From positions 1 to 7,626 of the forward strand of contig JASJBQ010000237.1 of the NCBI GenBank assembly GCA_030066455.1: 7,626 nt of DNA, written 5' to 3'. The first letter of the stretch is position 1, and every line of letters starts with the position of its first letter. This document shows, piece after piece, positions 5,667-7,626 of this stretch. This DNA comes from Desulfobacterales bacterium (GTDB taxonomy: Bacteria; Desulfobacterota; Desulfobacteria; Desulfobacterales; UBA5852). A model generated the notes under the pieces. It searched no databases. It saw only the letters and a list, made by a program, of their open reading frames with translations, and was not told the DNA's origin. Position numbers and translations under genes: made by a program.

Positions 5667-7145
5667 TCAGTGCGAATAGATTTGGTTGAACAGCTGATTG
5701 GCCGCATCTTCGTCCAGCTTTTTAAGGATTTTATACTGCGCCAGGGCGGCGTCGCGTTCGCCGTTTTCGAGGTAGACGATGCCCATTTGGAAATGGGCGG
5801 GAACGAAATCCGGGTCGATGCGGATGGCCTCCTTGTAAGCTCCGGTTTCGCGCGCGCGATCGTTCAGATTCGCATAAACCCGACCGAGGCCGTAGTGGGA
5901 GGGGGCAAATTCCGGTTTAATCTCCAAGACGGTTTCATGCGCCGCGATGGCCTGTGTGTAAAGTCCCAGCTCGTTGCAGACGAGACCCAGGCGGAAATGG
6001 GCCGGCCAGAAGGTGGGCGCCCGGGAGATGATGTCGTCATAGGCGTCTTTTTCTTCCTCGCGGCGGCCCAGTTGCCCGTAGGCCAGGGCCAGGTTGTAGC
6101 GCGCCGGGATGTGGTCGGCCTTGAGCGCCAGGGCCGTCCTGAAGGTGTTTACGGCCTCGGTGTAGCGCTCCAGTGTGAGATAGTAGTGGCCCAGCGTGTA
6201 GTGCGCGTTGGGGTTGTCCGGGTCTTTGGCGATGACCTGGCGGTAGGCCGCAATGGCCTCGCCGGGCTGGTCCAGCCCCACGTAGCAATTGCCCAGACCG
6301 TACCAGGCTTCGGCGTTTTCGGGCTGGTCTTCGACCGCTTCGCGGAAATAGATCAGGGCCTGGTTGTATTCACCCCGGATCGTGGCGCCAACGCCCTTGC
6401 GGCACAGATCCTGAACGACCCCGGGTTTGTTGCTGACCTGGCCGTAGGTCCATTCGGCGACGGACGTCCCGGCGGCGAGGGCCTCGAGTTTCAGCAGATT
6501 GTCGCTGGCCACGGCAAAATTGAGATTCTGTCCGGCCATGGCCTGAAAGCTGACCACGCCGATGACGCGCCCCTGATCGTTGACCACCGGGCTGCCGCTG
6601 GAGCCCTTGGATATCGGCGCCGACATCTGAAAGATGGTGCCGACGCCGGGAATATCCCGGATGGCGGAGACGATCCCCTCGCTGACCGTGTGCTCCAGGC
6701 CCAGCGGGCTGCCCACCACCACCACCCTGTCGGCAATATCCGGTGCCGCGGGCTCCACCTCGAGCCAGCGGACTTTGGCGGTTGGAATCTCGACCGCCAG
6801 CTTGATCAGGTCGACGGCTTTGTTGGCCGCCAGGACATGGGTGACATTGTGGGTTGTGCCGTCATGCGTCTTGACCGTGGCGGCGTGGGCCCCTTCCAGG
6901 ACATGAAAGTTGGTGATGAGATGCCCCTGCGGGTTGACGAAAAAACCGGTGCCCAAGCCGGACGCTTTCATTTCGGGATCGAAGGTCCGGATGGTAACCA
7001 CCGCGGGTTGAACCCCGTCCACCACCCGGCTGATGAGCTGATGTTCGCCATCCGGTCGGGGATGTCCCGCGGCGCAACCCATCAAGACGGCCGTCAGGGC
7101 CGCGATGCCTAAATGAACGATTGATTTCAGCCGTTTCGGGTACAT
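5667..7145 (-). CDS. Trypsin-like (HtrA/DegP-type) serine protease lipoprotein fused to seven TPR repeats
   Basis: The protein has 492 residues from ATG 7145. Residues 1-24 are a lipoprotein signal (KRLK, hydrophobic core, LMGC with Cys24). Ala follows the Cys rather than Asp, which fits outer-membrane sorting if the E. coli rule applies. Residues about 35-225 are a trypsin-like protease domain with the full triad: His81 in TNFHV, Asp112 in VDLIKL and Ser183 in GSSGSP. No PDZ domain follows. Instead, residues about 245-482 form seven 34-residue TPRs in strict register (from 245, 279, 313, 347, 381, 415, 449), a protein-binding scaffold. It probably acts in the periplasm on envelope proteins or within a complex; the substrate is unknown. 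An in-frame GTG at 7193 would add 16 residues before the signal peptide, and it lies upstream of the transcript start predicted from the candidate promoter. Confidence 0.9.
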   Translation of the reverse strand: MYPKRLKSIVHLGIAALTAVLMGCAAGHPRPDGEHQLISRVVDGVQPAVVTIRTFDPEMKASGLGTGFFVNPQGHLITNFHVLEGAHAATVKTHDGTTHNVTHVLAANKAVDLIKLAVEIPTAKVRWLEVEPAAPDIADRVVVVGSPLGLEHTVSEGIVSAIRDIPGVGTIFQMSAPISKGSSGSPVVNDQGRVIGVVSFQAMAGQNLNFAVASDNLLKLEALAAGTSVAEWTYGQVSNKPGVVQDLCRKGVGATIRGEYNQALIYFREAVEDQPENAEAWYGLGNCYVGLDQPGEAIAAYRQVIAKDPDNPNAHYTLGHYYLTLERYTEAVNTFRTALALKADHIPARYNLALAYGQLGRREEEKDAYDDIISRAPTFWPAHFRLGLVCNELGLYTQAIAAHETVLEIKPEFAPSHYGLGRVYANLNDRARETGAYKEAIRIDPDFVPAHFQMGIVYLENGERDAALAQYKILKKLDEDAANQLFNQIYSH

Positions 7146-7179
7146 GCCGCTCACTATCGGATTGATCGGATCCAGGATC

Positions 7180-7209
7180 AAAGTAAGGACCACTTCCGGG
7201 GGATGTCAA
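7180..7209 (-). promoter_or_regulatory. Candidate promoter for the protease-TPR gene
   Basis: On the minus strand a perfect -35 box TTGACA (7204-7209) is followed after 18 bases by TACTTT (7180-7185), a poor -10 matching consensus at three of six positions. Transcription would start near 7173, before ATG 7145 but after GTG 7193. The perfect -35 is the main support. Confidence 0.4.
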
Positions 7210-7269
7210 TTGGAAGCGGATGACGATTCCGGGGCAGAGGCCGGCGGCGGCCAAAGCGGGCTTAAACGG

Positions 7270-7626
7270 CTAAACCACTGTCAGCCGGTGGTAAGGCCAA
7301 AAGTCAGGATCCTGGGCGGCCCGCCGGTCCTTCATGACCGCCCGGGGCAGAAAATCAAGGATCTGGCGGGCGGTGACACCGTCGGGGCCCAACGCCGCGG
7401 CGGCCAGTTCGCCGGCCACACCGTGAACGAAGACGCCCTTGCAGACGGCGTCCTCGAGAGGAAGGCCCAGACCGTACATGGCGGCGATGGCGCCGGTGAG
7501 GACATCGCCGGCGCCGGCCGTGGCCATCGCGTCGCAGCCGCTGCGGTTGATGGCGACCCGGCCGTCCGGGAAACCGATCATCGAAGCGGCGCCCTTCAGG
7601 ACGATGATCGCCTGGAATTTCCTGGC
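7270..7626 (-). CDS. nnrD: ADP/ATP-dependent NAD(P)H-hydrate dehydratase (NnrD/YjeF C-terminal domain), C-terminal part
   Basis: The frame is open to the edge of the window and ends at TAG (7270-7272), giving 118 C-terminal residues. It shows the ribokinase-like fold of the YjeF C-terminal domain: [12 protein letters not shown], then [13 protein letters not shown], then [22 protein letters not shown] and a final helix region with [18 protein letters not shown]. The GAGDVLTG segment corresponds to GTGDVLTG, the nucleotide phosphate-binding and catalytic Asp motif. The enzyme repairs damaged NADH/NADPH hydrates by nucleotide-dependent dehydration. In bacteria it is often fused behind an epimerase domain (NnrE); that part, if present, lies outside. 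The usual GMATGGTG reads AMATAGAG here, a mild departure. An internal ATG at 7581 is not the start, because conserved family sequence continues upstream of it in frame. Confidence 0.9.
   Translation of the reverse strand, partial: ARKFQAIIVLKGAASMIGFPDGRVAINRSGCDAMATAGAGDVLTGAIAAMYGLGLPLEDAVCKGVFVHGVAGELAAAALGPDGVTARQILDFLPRAVMKDRRAAQDPDFWPYHRLTVV

Noticed and set aside
5670..7112. Plus-strand open frame of 480 codons opposite the protease-TPR gene
   Set aside because: The minus strand encodes a complete protease triad and seven TPRs in register. The plus-strand translation shows no recognisable domain and is a by-product of high GC third positions.
7239..7252. GGCCG / CGGCC hairpin after the hydrate dehydratase gene as terminator
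   Set aside because: Only a five-base stem in very GC-rich DNA, with no T tract on the minus strand.
24..7600. CRISPR arrays, tRNA genes or transposase genes
   Set aside because: No regularly spaced repeats, no tRNA cloverleaf and no transposase motif were found on reading the window.

Overview
The window is GC-rich bacterial chromosome. It looks Gram-negative, because two predicted lipoproteins are encoded, one of them related to the outer-membrane assembly factor BamE. The best guess for the group is Desulfobacterota (formerly Deltaproteobacteria). That rests on protein resemblance only: an Arg-rich RRSG-repeat small protein, a BamE/DUF3862-like lipoprotein, a FIST-SpoIIE phosphatase and a DUF362 protein. 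No rRNA or other lineage marker is present. Genes are ordinary chromosomal ones; no transposase, phage gene, tRNA, rRNA or CRISPR array was seen.

Layout. The left part (1-3482) is transcribed rightward. It holds the tail of a 2-Cys peroxiredoxin with a terminator-like hairpin, a small Arg-rich repeat protein (338-568), a 727-residue FIST / coiled-coil / PP2C-SpoIIE phosphatase starting at TTG (695-2878), and a 90-residue BamE-like lipoprotein (3210-3482). The right part (3546-7626) is transcribed leftward. Reading with transcription it holds the C-terminal end of an NAD(P)H-hydrate dehydratase, a trypsin-like protease lipoprotein fused to seven TPR repeats (start reassigned to 7145), a tRNA-dihydrouridine synthase, and a DUF362 protein. 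The two groups converge at about 3483-3545.

Between the dihydrouridine synthase and DUF362 genes lies a 123-base element (4381-4503). It has perfect 16-base terminal inverted repeats, and almost all of the rest pairs with itself as one long imperfect hairpin. It looks like a dispersed palindromic (MITE/REP-like) element, and its end supplies two of the three bases of the synthase stop codon.

How the genes relate. No single pathway is evident. The phosphatase is a signalling protein whose usual partners (STAS anti-anti-sigma factor, anti-sigma kinase) are not in the window. The protease-TPR lipoprotein and the BamE-like lipoprotein both point to the cell envelope. The peroxiredoxin and hydrate dehydratase are stress and metabolite-repair functions, and the dihydrouridine synthase modifies tRNA. 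I see no clear new multi-gene system. The most unusual items are the palindromic element, the RRSG-repeat protein, the FIST-SpoIIE phosphatase with tandem hairpins in its leader, and the PDZ-less protease-TPR fusion.
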